Origin: Nymphaea colorata
Taxonomy: Eukaryota; Streptophyta; Magnoliopsida; Nymphaeales; Nymphaeaceae
Direction: 5' to 3'
DNA: 64,000 nucleotides
Assembly: GCF_008831285.2 (NCBI RefSeq)
Contig: NC_045145.1
Coordinates: 4,938,723 to 5,002,722, forward strand
Part shown: in pieces, positions 42,601-48,499 of the stretch
Position numbering within the stretch: the stretch's first letter is position 1
Layout: every line of letters begins with the position of its first letter
The notes under the pieces: generated by a model
Database searches by the model: none
Told to the model about the DNA's origin: nothing
What the model saw: the letters and a program-made list of their open reading frames with translations, nothing else
Translations under genes and position numbers: made by a program

Positions 42601-44846
42601 ATAGAAAACAAAGAGAAACAACTTAGACTGACATGTTTTATACTCCACATCTGTATTTAGCATGCTTTCTCATAGATATTCAGAATTACGAACACAGTAT
42701 ATCATGCAAACATATATATCTCCATCAATAAGTAGTCAAAATACAAGGGTTTCATGCTATTCATCACTGAATATTTCCATACCTGTGAAAATCTGAGATG
42801 GCTTCTCTTCATCTTTGCCTCTGGTTTCTATTCAGTAGCCACCAATCTCAATTCCAACAAGAGAGCAAGAATGAAGACGTTTCTCTCACGTTTTTTCTCT
42901 CTCTCAATTTCTCTTTTGCTGGACCTATTCTTCAAATGCTGCAGTAAAAGAATAGTTCCCCTTTTCTGGTACAACCTTATCCCTATCTTTTCCACAAATG
43001 TCTCCTTTATGATAAACTTGACAGTTTTTTGAAAAATCATTAGGAATCATTTGATCTTTCATTTGTGATTCCTTCCCAATTTTTGTTCCAAATTTTTAAG
43101 GAATCTTAAAAAAAATCGTGGGTCTTACATGAAAACAGAAGAAGACATGCCTTGCAGGATTGTTGCGAGTTGCCACCAGTTCTAAGCTTAGCCTGTTGTT
43201 GGAGGTAGCCAATAGTCATCTGAGGCTGGAGCAAGCAGAGGAGGGGGAAGAAAAGAGGAAAACAGAGCTTGTGAGCTAACTTTGGTTAGGTGTGCAAAAA
43301 TCTTAGTAAAGTGGGTTAGATCTGGATCTGACCTCGATCTCTATCCAATCATATTCCATTCAGTAGACGTAACCATGTTCCGATACTGCCATGCCAGCGT
43401 CAATTTGTGCTTAAACCACATACCCATGTGACTTAGGTTGTGGGTTTTATGTTCCCTCCATTTATTTTCTTATTAGATTAGTAATTTAGGTTTCAGTTTA
43501 TGCTTTTGTGGGTTTGAAACTAGAATTGAATATTTAGCGGTTGATATTTAGGAATTAGAAGATTTTTCATCCTTTATAGTTAAATCTCAAAATCAATCTT
43601 TTTATATATTTTCAAGCTTTAATTATGAACTTTATTGCATTTGATCTTTCAAAATTTTAATTAGGTTTATTACTTTGTTCTCATGTTGTGAATGTTTAAT
43701 GTGCAATTGTTATTCTGTATTTTTTTTTTGGTTATAACTTATAAGTTGATGGTTATATGATTTTCATTGAAAGTGCTTCATTTTTGCTGTTAATTTTGAC
43801 AATTAACATTTCATATTACTGTTACTATTTATTTATTGTTATTGTTATTATTATTAGTATCTGGCATTGCTTAATGTGCGTAGTCCCACCCTCGGTTCTA
43901 TGCATGACTGATCCTCCCGGCTGCACCTAGTGCTTTCAACAGCATAGCTAAAATGGCAGTTGATTGTTTAATAAACTTTAATCTGCAGTGGCAAGTAGTA
44001 TTGGCGTCTGATGTATAGTTTAGCAGTGTGAAATAGGTCTGTTGACTGCATCCATTTGCCCACAGTTGTCATCAGCTTGCTTATGTTATTGCTTCGATTG
44101 AGTTCCAAACAGACATTGGCTGCTTGAGATAAAGCCATTTTGTCGGATTGCTTATCAAGCTCGATTTATCTGGATGATCCATTTAAATCTCAGAGTTTGC
44201 TGAATTATGGTTACAGGGCTGGTTATATTTCTCTCTAGATTAAGCATTGTTAGGTAACTGGCTGCCAGTCCACCTACAGAAATTTCTCCATAGATATAGA
44301 AGGAATATATGTTCGTTGTACAATGCAATGGATTCTTGCCTAAGTTCTCCACGCTGTAGTCCAAACTTGCTTGTGTTGTTTAATTCTGTTACAATTTCCT
44401 TTTTCTGGGTTGATTGTAAATTTGGCTGTTATAAATGTTAGGTCCTTTTCAACGCGAGTTTGGAGAATGCATGTAGTGAGCAAGGAGCAAGGATGTCTGC
44501 TATGGATAGTTCAAGCAGAAATGCTGGGGAAATGCTTGACCGGCTCACTCTTACGTATAACAGGTACAGGTTCTTAGTCATAACGTGCATCTTATTGAGG
44601 TTACCAAATGCTGAAGCCTGGTGGTTTGGTCAAGTGGTTTTCTCTAGTTATGAGGGGAGTGCTTGAGCCCTTAGTGTGGCATGTCTTCTTTTGGTCAGTC
44701 AACTTTAGCCAGTAGAGTCATTATGGAATGTGGCAACTGATCCATCTTTTTCCTTGCTTTTCCTTTTCCCTTGCAGAACCCGTCAAGCTTCTATCACAAC
44801 GGAACTCATTGAGATTATATCGGGTGCATCTGCACTGGAGGGCTAA
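11844..44846 (+). CDS. ATPC: ATP synthase subunit gamma, mitochondrial (nine exons, 322 aa)
   Basis: Coding exons: 11844-11941, 12741-12784, 12896-13048, 14578-14691, 16302-16429, 29914-30036, 30116-30232, 44442-44563, 44777-44846. All introns are GT-AG, phases agree, total 969 nt. The protein starts MAMAALRREGRRLLLP, an Arg-rich mitochondrial presequence. The mature part opens at STQVVRNRMKSVKNIQKIT with the conserved TKAMKMVAASKLR helix of the rotor shaft. SSDKGLCGGINS lies near residue 112, and the C-terminal helix (LENACSEQGARMSAMDSS, then RNAGEMLDRLTLTYNRTRQ) is complete, ending in TELIEIISGASALEG. Gamma is the central stalk of F1, coupling c-ring rotation to catalysis in the alpha3beta3 head; Arabidopsis At2g33040 is the reference. 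The length matches the family. Unusual: introns 5 (13,484 bp) and 7 (14,209 bp) are filled with transposons, yet coding sequence and splice sites look undamaged. Gene symbol taken from Arabidopsis usage. Confidence 0.95.
13049..14577 (+). other. Intron 3 of ATP synthase gamma
   Basis: A 1,529-bp GT-AG intron. 13430-13640 resembles a degenerate dispersed repeat (ggcccatatc motifs), and a hAT MITE lies at 14054-14377. No other gene. Confidence 0.8.
14054..14377. mobile_element. hAT-type MITE, family B (in intron 3)
   Basis: 324 bp starting ctaagtcacagtgg and ending ctatgtgacatag, flanked by a perfect 8-bp direct repeat GTTGAACA (14046-14053 and 14378-14385). The interior has gtacccgtaccc repeats. 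Same family as the element at 19470-25128, which has TIR ctatgtcacacgg. No transposase, so non-autonomous. Confidence 0.8.
16742..18233 (-). pseudogene. L1-type LINE, inverted 5' part: endonuclease remnant and RT start
   Basis: Minus-strand translation, with stops and frameshifts, gives pieces of a plant L1-type LINE. From 18233: a basic, lysine-rich ORF1-like segment. At 17601-17380: endonuclease region GPVFCVGNFSSGLSG (normally GDFN; Asp lost) followed by FSNFIHSCDLVE and TNHREGTTNVMCRLD, then SSSDHNPVL near 17310. At 17146-16742: the linker FWRQRSRMKWLKQGDANTRFFH typical of plant LINEs. LINE similarity stops around 16770-16790 after VMKALTD, inside the sequence that should continue into the reverse transcriptase. 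That continuation is found on the plus strand from ~25290. Dead element. Confidence 0.8.
18234..19010. repeat. Inserted non-autonomous repeat with gtgtatcg inverted ends
   Basis: About 0.77 kb of AT-rich sequence interrupting the LINE 5' part. The left end reads gtgtatcgtaagtcgtatcgg and the right end gatatatgcgatacac, so the termini are imperfect inverted repeats around gtgtatcg/cgatacac, with further tgtatcg motifs inside. LINE-like sequence resumes on both sides. No protein. I could not settle the target duplication, so the superfamily is open. Confidence 0.5.
19011..19469 (-). pseudogene. LINE 5' part, ORF1-region fragment
   Basis: Continuation of the inverted LINE piece upstream of the inserted repeat. 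On the minus strand a short frame (VLEFYCGTEWHRGWYGGMYP) joins in frame across the hAT element to the fragment at 25129-25297 once the 8-bp target duplication is counted once, showing that both were contiguous before the hAT inserted. The product is inferred from context only. Confidence 0.5.
19334..20609. repeat. Tandem duplication, two units (631 and 645 bp)
   Basis: Unit 1 is 19334-19964 and unit 2 is 19965-20609. They are nearly identical; unit 2 has a 14-bp insertion near 20160. Each unit runs from LINE sequence through the left part of the hAT element (from ctatgtcac at 19470 and 20101) into the truncated 3' end of the Copia pol gene. Because it spans three nested elements, the duplication is the most recent event here, and the low divergence agrees. 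Confidence 0.9.
20405..23255 (-). pseudogene. Copia 1 pol: protease, integrase, RT, partial RNase H
   Basis: First frame 23255-22524: protease motif ILDSGASFHMTP, then the GAG-pre-integrase zinc region (WHQRLGHSSLGKM ... CDDCIKAK) and integrase start (HSDVWGP, FVDDYSRY). A frameshift near 22528, in a T/A-rich run, moves the frame to that ending at 20405: rest of integrase (FRSDSGGEF ... PQQNGVAERKHRHILE), RT with WVYKVKTRSDGSLERYKARL and catalytic LLLYVDDMIITGND, then RNase H up to SSTEAEYRAMATTTMEIVWL. It stops at DIGIDFIF, before the last catalytic Asp region. Apart from the frameshift and 3' loss the frame is open over ~2.8 kb, so the copy is fairly young. pol is in the same frame as gag, separated by a single TGA. 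Confidence 0.9.
23286..24266 (-). CDS. Copia 1 Gag (326 aa, UBN2/CCHC)
   Basis: ATG at 24264-24266 gives a protein starting MDERTSSTPLPKLISSNYVS; an in-frame Met 31 codons upstream is less likely because family similarity begins here. The N-terminal and central part has the Copia gag fold (NYVSWAKTMEHFIRSKGLWG). A zinc knuckle C-X2-C-X4-H-X4-C is present as CFYCQEEGHTKHRCPKLRRF. The frame ends at TGA 23286-23288 and resumes in frame as pol. Intact Copia elements normally have one gag-pol frame, so the stop is either a point mutation or, less likely, a readthrough site. Confidence 0.85.
   Translation of the reverse strand: MDERTSSTPLPKLISSNYVSWAKTMEHFIRSKGLWGLVDGSKGEPQLVLTKTIDGKAQELDGVEKDKVMNEYEKKWKEWKIGHHKIITWIIACVDTTTMGQIAKHNFAHEAWEFLKKTHTMKDVAYMCNLQMKIASLQQGDKSIKEYVGEMEQLWDELALFEPEWYDPRDIGVREKQIQREKFYKFILGPRSEYDGVKTSLLHRHKVPSMNEAIAELQMEENSLNFSKDKSENVLATSRPGAHMRTYRPPHFNRNYEHNNHGNKKIICFYCQEEGHTKHRCPKLRRFDKKTSVAGTMYEESNRFDLDKLVIALQPKLIDALQPLFK
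24551..24561 (-). other. Copia 1 primer-binding site (tRNA-iMet)
   Basis: Minus strand reads TGGTATCAGAG directly after the LTR end CA, complementary to the 3' end of initiator tRNA-Met. Confidence 0.9.
24562..25069 (-). repeat. Copia 1 5' LTR (508 bp)
   Basis: On the minus strand it starts TGTTAGAATTTAAAG and ends ACTGATTTACA next to the PBS, so the TG...CA ends are present. A TATA-like TATAAATAAGGG lies at 24746-24757. Just upstream in U3 is a strong hairpin: 24791-24816 pairs with 24821-24847 around an AAAT loop. No second LTR is present. Confidence 0.9.
25129..25297 (-). pseudogene. LINE 5' part, outermost fragment at the inversion junction
   Basis: Minus-strand frame with WKKLREAPDSIVRHSGN and FNRAMMTCPGGKGTSLLY, continuous in frame with 19469 and below once the hAT is removed. 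The opposite (plus) strand from ~25290 begins the 3' part of the LINE, so this point is the internal junction of the two opposed pieces. Confidence 0.55.
25290..28250 (+). pseudogene. L1-type LINE, 3' part: reverse transcriptase and zf-RVT
   Basis: Plus-strand continuation of the LINE, broken by stops and shifts. It begins FLQRFVGDSLASPL, where the minus-strand piece left off. RT follows: ADKTHLVLIPK (~25620), VRRGLRQGDPLSPYLF (~26045), and SILDADDILLF (~26190; the usual YADD has Tyr replaced by Asp), then LPFKYLGLPF (~26390). The zf-RVT domain is at ~27200-27560: TEDRLQRLGISLVSRCSFC, HLFFSRPSARKVW, IIWCIWIRRNE. A weak RNase H-like remnant follows around 27740-27840. The 3' end is uncertain, near 28150-28260; no clean poly(A) tail or target duplication identified. 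Confidence 0.85.
28870..29160. repeat. Dispersed repeat with gtattatacg ends (copy 2)
   Basis: Starts with gtgtacgggtattatacgg and ends ggcgtattatacgtgt, so the ends are roughly inverted. A similar AT-rich sequence (cgggtataatac ... ttttcacgtttttaac) lies at ~1110-1430 in carrier intron 3. Low-complexity interior, no protein. Confidence 0.4.
29240..29480. repeat. Microsatellite cluster in intron 5
   Basis: (CT)n at about 29239-29276, (GT)n at 29306-29323 and (AC)n at 29453-29477 in quick succession. Confidence 0.9.
31650..31954 (-). pseudogene. Captured first exon of a PARN-like poly(A)-specific ribonuclease
   Basis: Minus-strand frame from ATG 31952-31954: MWPRVPRGFCSRSTKE, an in-frame TGA at 31904-31906, then RVKQVVRSNFDYLLREV, ERIPDTDFISIS, GLYSSPWRRILP, AERFELFEFAVCPF and TKVVAFP, ending exactly at a splice donor (CCC|GTGAGT). 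It resembles the plant PARN-like deadenylase family (CAF1/DEDD exonuclease; Arabidopsis At3g25430 type). In the family FISIDxE carries the first catalytic Asp and Glu; here the segment reads FISISTQKSG, so both are lost. With the early stop this is not a working nuclease. The CT-rich stretch at ~31960-32170 may be captured 5' UTR. It sits antisense to the host gene, inside a transposon. Confidence 0.75.
32238..32314. repeat. 36-bp hairpin near the right end of the PIF-like element
   Basis: 32238-32273 is the reverse complement of 32279-32314 with two mismatches, separated by the 5-nt loop tgtga. The inner 27 bp pair perfectly. Confidence 0.9.
33397..33672. repeat. AT microsatellites
   Basis: (AT)n at about 33393-33412 and 33643-33680 flank the small inverted-repeat element at 33476-33592. 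Confidence 0.85.
33476..33592. mobile_element. Small MITE-like element with gtgtcgctaaaa ends
   Basis: About 115 bp with inverted ends ttttgtgtcgctaaaa and ttttagcgacacaaaa. Non-coding. The target duplication is unclear, so the superfamily is not assigned. Confidence 0.55.
34086..34090. repeat. Left target-site duplication TGAAA of the palindromic element
   Basis: TGAAA precedes the LTR start and is repeated at 43130-43134 after the opposite end. Five bp is the size made by plant LTR-retrotransposon integrases. Confidence 0.8.
34091..36853 (+). repeat. Left-arm LTR of the palindromic Gypsy (2,763 bp)
   Basis: Starts TGTAAGACCCACG and ends GTCGTGAGA; the other arm keeps the expected GTCGTGACA. 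It is followed by aactt and the PBS. The long LTR suits Del/Tekay-like Gypsy elements, but the lineage is not proven. Open frames inside (e.g. 34913-35362) are mirrored in the other LTR and are not taken as genes. Confidence 0.9.
36859..36869 (+). other. Primer-binding site, left arm (tRNA-iMet)
   Basis: TGGTATCAGAG, 5 nt after the LTR end, continuing into tatagtg. Confidence 0.85.
37057..38800 (+). pseudogene. Left-arm Gypsy gag, protease and start of RT
   Basis: Gag starts MARTRGRSARGRDRG (37057) and is broken by stops at ~37262 and ~37463. The Retrotransposon_gag core reads FHGKGTTDDAEEWIKETEKI and WEGFKEAFTHAYIP. Two zinc-knuckle-like segments (CSKCHRQHLGKPC, CLYYGTQGLFIREC) are at ~37938-38040. 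The protease active site is damaged: FYGGSHSFVSERFAELL at 38200 in place of D-S/T-G. RT begins near 38600 with VRTVKDFADVFPKDLPGLPP and LPPVREVEFDIELIPETAPI, then stops being RT-like after DLASKGFI at ~38800, well before any catalytic motif. Non-functional. Confidence 0.85.
38801..38838. other. Apex junction filler with a 10-bp inverted repeat
   Basis: Between the end of RT similarity (~38800) and the first paired base of the right arm (38839) are ~40 bp unlike either arm. They contain atttattacc and ggtaataaat, a perfect 10-bp inverted repeat around acaagttgtgct. This is where the two head-to-head copies were joined. Confidence 0.7.
38839..40204 (-). pseudogene. Right-arm Gypsy gag and protease
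   Basis: Mirror of the left arm, reading on minus from ~40170 to 38839. gag is open for 176 codons at 39998-39468 (KFHGKGTTDDAEEWIKETEK, then the WWQTQREVKF region), with fewer lesions than the left arm. The protease site keeps Asp but not the Ser/Thr-Gly step: LFDYGASHSFVSERF near 39000. Similarity ends within the protease-RT linker at catggacatt, so this arm has no RT. Confidence 0.8.
40355..40365 (-). other. Primer-binding site, right arm (tRNA-iMet)
   Basis: The minus strand reads TGGTATCAGAG five nt after LTR end GTCGTGACA. Confidence 0.85.
40371..43129 (-). repeat. Right-arm LTR of the palindromic Gypsy (2,759 bp)
   Basis: On minus it starts TGTAAGACCCACG at 43129 and ends GTCGTGACA at 40371, an inverted copy of 34091-36853 with small indels and substitutions. 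It is followed outward by TGAAA at 43130-43134. Confidence 0.9.
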
Positions 44847-45517
44847 TCATTGGATTGCCGCACCTTTGCTACATAGCAGCAGTCACTTTGATCAATTATT
44901 TGTGGTGCTTTTCACAGACCGGTTTCCCACTGAGTTGCTAATAAAAGAAACATTTCCCTTTGATCAATGTCATAGCGGAAATTTCTTGTCCACATTTTGG
45001 TATTTAGATTCAAGATCTGCCTTTTGTCGAATATCCATCTCTGGAACTTTTGATTGTGAGAATCTATACTTGAAAAAGGAGCAAGACGGTGTTGTATAAT
45101 GGCTCTTTACTCATTTCACTTTCCATCATTTCATGTGAATATTTTTGGGGTAGCGTTACCAAGAACATGCTAATCTTGAAGCTATTTTCTGTTGCCACAG
45201 TTTCGCCAGCTGAACTTAGCCTGTAAGTGCTTCCTGGAGTTGCATAGTCCCAAATCAAGTGAAGTGGGCTCCATGGGCCCGCAGCTTAAAGTCTAATAGG
45301 TTGGAGGTTAGGAGTTGGGCACCAGGGGCAGACGCCCTTTGCTGCTTGCAGCGGCGACTGGTTTTGTTTTAATTTTGACAGAGATACATCGAGCACTTGT
45401 CGAAATAAAAAAAAAAAACAGTATACATTTCACTTCCTGGTCTCATCTACGAACGAGAGATCTGCCCCTCCGATCAAGATGCTAGTTAGGCCAAGTTATA
45501 ATCCATATTCACTTGAT

Positions 45518-45781
45518 CTTTGAGTAAGGTTCCTAGGTCCCTTCATATTCAAAATCATTGATCTTGGAAGAGGATTTCAAAAGGGTAAATAATTGGTGAC
45601 ACCATAACTCACTTGCATAAAAATCGTGCACTTTGATGATAAACTTTTCGAGTCCCTTTATCTGTTGCGGGCCTGTCTGAAACTCCCAAATCCACTTTTG
45701 AAACGGTTTAGTCGGATGCATGAATAGGATTTTACAGGACTTCTGGAAATCTATATGCCGTAACGATCTTACTCAAAGATC
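45518..45781. repeat. Short element with GATCTTTGAGTAAG inverted ends
   Basis: gatctttgagtaag at the left end and cttactcaaagatc at the right end, a 14-bp perfect inverted repeat enclosing ~260 bp. No protein and no clear target duplication. Confidence 0.5.
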
Positions 45782-46399
45782 GTATATATGTTATGAAAGC
45801 AAATAATTTTTTTCTGGAATTCTACAGGACGTAAATTTTATAATATCTGCACCAAATTATTTTGTTACTTTGTCCACCCGTTGTTGCGTCGGCCGTAAAT
45901 GTCCTCCACTAGGAGAGGTACATGTATAGCGGGCAAATTTTTTGTAGCTAGAAATCCAATAAAAAGAAATGATCATTAATTGAAACTTAATTGAAACTCA
46001 TTTCAAGAGGCGTAGCATAACTTGCCAGGTTGGTGGAGCCACTGGAAGCTCTGGACACTACTCCTTTGAACTGCAGTTGGTAGTTCAAGAGAGTAACCGT
46101 AGGGAAACCTCAGCAAGGGTCAAGTTTTGCAAAGCCTCCAGAATGACGCTCACCAATCTCCTTTATTCTTTTCAAAGGGGTCGATCGTTGACGACACGTA
46201 TCAGCACTGAGCATATGATTACTTCCATCTCAATTTGGTAAGAGTGAGCAAATGAGGTTTAGAAGAAAAGTCAGACCCCCAAAGATCCGAATCGTATTCT
46301 TTCTTTTTTCGAGCCATAAAAACTACTTCTAGAGAAGTTGTCCTCAGATAACTTCTTTCATGTTGGAATGATCTCGGAATACCATTAGGCGTTCAAGGG

Positions 46400-46579
46400 A
46401 TCAAACGGCAACTCAAAGCAGTTGGTCATTTTAGTATTTGCAACGCCATGTAACCTACGTTTATATATATCCCAACCAGTAGACTTTCAAGAAATCAAAC
46501 GGCTCGTTGGCAACTCAAAGCAAGTTGATCATTTTAGTATTTGCAACGCCATATGTCATACGTTTATTTTACACACACA

Positions 46580-46610
<31 letters not shown>

Positions 46611-46640
46611 CTGTGTGTGTAAAATAAACGTAAGGCATAT
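46400..46640. repeat. ~100-bp direct duplication plus AT/AC palindrome
   Basis: The segment ggcaactcaaagca ... ttagtatttgcaacgcc occurs at ~46407-46448 and again at ~46508-46550. The second copy runs into a palindrome at 46560-46631 (acgtttattttacacacacagata... and its mirror), ~35-bp arms with no loop. Confidence 0.8.
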
Positions 46641-47180
46641 GTTGTGTATATATAAAGAGAGAGGGGTAAAACCCAACTATGTCATCATAAAGAATCAATA
46701 CTCCTCAATACATTCAAACAAAAAACGTTTGTATAAAAACTGCAATTACTACCAAATTTGGTTACTTTTAACTATTTGTTTCAGTATCAACAATCATTCA
46801 ATAAAAATTTCAATTGCCGTGAAGCACTTCAACTTCAATACCAACAACCATTCAATAAAAATTTCAATTACCATGAATTCTTTTTTTTAGTAAGCACTCC
46901 AAACCTTTTGAAGGTCACATCAAAGCAAAAGGCTTTGCTCGTGATGATGCGACTTGATGTTAGAGATTTGCTAATAATGTGACCTGACATGACATTGGGA
47001 CTACACTTTGGATTGCATCAAGGCTTGGCGGGTTGCCGGAAGCATTTCTCCCTACCGGCTGTCGCTTGAGAGAGGGGCAGATACCAAAAAACGGGTTGCA
47101 CTAACCTAAGCGCGTCCAAATTATGTAAAAGAAGAAACAGGTCCAGCAAACAACAAAAATCGTACATTGGTTTCCGAGAG

Positions 47181-47254
47181 CGCTAGAAGGAGGGCTCGAA
47201 CCTCCGACCTTGTGGTTAACAGCCACACGCTCTAGCCAACTGAGCTATTCCAGC
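47181..47254 (-). tRNA. tRNA-Asn (anticodon GUU)
   Basis: 74 nt on minus. The acceptor stem gctggaa pairs with ttctagc with one G-T pair, discriminator G. The A box is in tagctcagttggctaga, the anticodon GTT at 47218-47220 in the loop ctgttaacc, and the B box is ggttcgagccc. No intron and no encoded CCA, as in nuclear tRNAs. A T5 run at about 47154-47158 (minus TTTTT) can act as the Pol III terminator. The sequence matches the known plant nuclear tRNA-Asn almost exactly. Confidence 0.95.
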
Positions 47255-47389
47255 AGTTGTGTTACTTAGTTCACATTCACATTTTCAATTTTTTCATTCG
47301 TGCGACTTATCTAAACGCAGCCTATTACCTACAGAAGTTTCATGTCTCCGCCATGAATCTTCCTCATGCATGTCCCTTCAATCTATACA

Positions 47390-47850
47390 TCATTGTTTTT
47401 CGTTCAAAAGGTGATTAGCAATGCCGAGAACATGCGCATTATCATGGGCTGTTAAACTGGCCCAGGTGCTATGCAGATCCATAATCAAACTAGAGTTTCC
47501 AAAACTGCCAACCAGAATGGTCCTCATTGCATGGGCAACCCATTTTCTGATGGATGGATGCCAACAGCAGAGAAGATCGGAGCCCGTTTCAACCTTTTGT
47601 AACTCGAGCATGAACCTTCCGAAGCCCAAGGGCATCATAGAGACCAAAGAGATGGTCTCAAAGAGGGCAGCACAATGGGTCACCAATGCACAAGTTGAAG
47701 CGCAATAGGGATAGCACCGAAAACATGCCATATACTTAAGGGAACAATGGATTGAATGAGAGCTTCGACTTTCTGCCGGGTGGTGAATTTCCCCTTATCA
47801 CCCAGAGAGATCAGGGAGATAAGCTCTTTGCTGCTGGATTCTGACAGTTT
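47390..47850 (-). other. Possible decayed coding remnant, unidentified
   Basis: Minus-strand frame at 47731-47390 (113 codons; e.g. VETGSDLLCCWHPSIRKWVA) with a second helix-like frame just upstream at ~47850-47730 (SSSKELISLISLGDKGKFTT) in a different phase. Composition looks protein-like, with helical amphipathic stretches, but an antisense frame is also open and no family is recognised. It could be an old gene fragment or chance. Confidence 0.25.
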
Positions 47851-48457
47851 AAACAGATGGTAATGTAAATGGATCCTGCATACTGTATAACCATATCACG
47901 TATAGATAATTTGGTTTATGCGAAAATATGGAACCGTATGGCAAGAACCAAATTATTTATGCATGTTCAAATGTGTGGTGTAGAACAACTCAGGCATCCT
48001 TGCATTCAAACATGAGCACCTGCACTAGATCAGACTCCAACTGGTAATCATATATGATAGCTGAATTGATATTTGGTGAATGATGCTGATAACTGAATAT
48101 CAGAGCCATTTAATCCCTTGAAAAACACCAACAGCAGAGTTGTTTGGCTATTGCTGCACTGTGGTCCAAATACGACCTCAATAACCTATGATCAGATTCT
48201 CTTCAGAGTAGTTCGTTTAACTATCACGACCATGCCTTTAGTCACTACGAATATTTGACAATAATTCGTCCCTTACGATAAAAATGTTAACAAGAAATAA
48301 AAGATACAAAAAACGTAAACTCAGCATTTCTAAAATATTTGAGCATCCAGGGAAAAAGATAAAGAGAAAGTAGACCTTTAGTCGTCTGCAACCCCGTCCA
48401 GGGAGCAACCATTTTGTGCTTTTGGAGTGCTATTAGTCATTCTGACTTCGCTAGGTA

Positions 48458-48478
48458 GGGGGGGGGGGGGGGGGGGGG
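48458..48478. repeat. Homopolymer run of 21 G
   Basis: Uninterrupted G tract between aggta and tgggaac. The length is likely variable or poorly sequenced. Confidence 0.9.
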
Positions 48479-48499
48479 TGGGAACATTGATATTTCTCA

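Larger units (their letters stand above)
34091..43129. mobile_element. Palindromic Ty3/Gypsy retrotransposon (two 5' halves head to head)
   Basis: 9,039 bp. Left arm (plus): LTR 34091-36853, PBS 36859-36869, gag/protease/start of RT to ~38800. Right arm (minus): LTR 43129-40371, PBS 40365-40355, gag/protease to ~38839. Arms 34091-38363 and 38839-43129 are inverted copies with scattered differences; a 475-bp unpaired centre holds extra RT-start sequence from the left arm plus ~40 bp of filler. Both outer ends are the U3 terminus TGTAAGACCCACG. Neither arm has a 3' LTR or polypurine tract. A TGAAA duplication flanks the whole unit. The simplest reading is one integration of a palindromic cDNA. 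Confidence 0.85.
30233..44441 (+). other. Intron 7 of ATP synthase gamma (14.2 kb)
   Basis: GT-AG intron between exons 7 and 8, holding the PIF/Harbinger-like element (30591-32440), AT-rich filler and a small inverted-repeat element (33476-33592), the palindromic Gypsy (34091-43129), and unremarkable AT-rich sequence from 43135 to 44441. Confidence 0.9.
44847..47180. other. 3' flank of ATP synthase gamma; repeats, no gene
   Basis: Includes the 3' UTR of the ATP synthase gamma gene (poly(A) site not assigned). Then a small inverted-end repeat at 45518-45781 and a duplicated segment plus palindrome at 46400-46640. No conserved protein recognised. Confidence 0.6.

Noticed and set aside
34091-43129. 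Two independent Gypsy insertions facing each other
   Set aside because: Each would need its own 3' LTR and its own target duplication. Neither is present, and one TGAAA pair flanks the whole unit.
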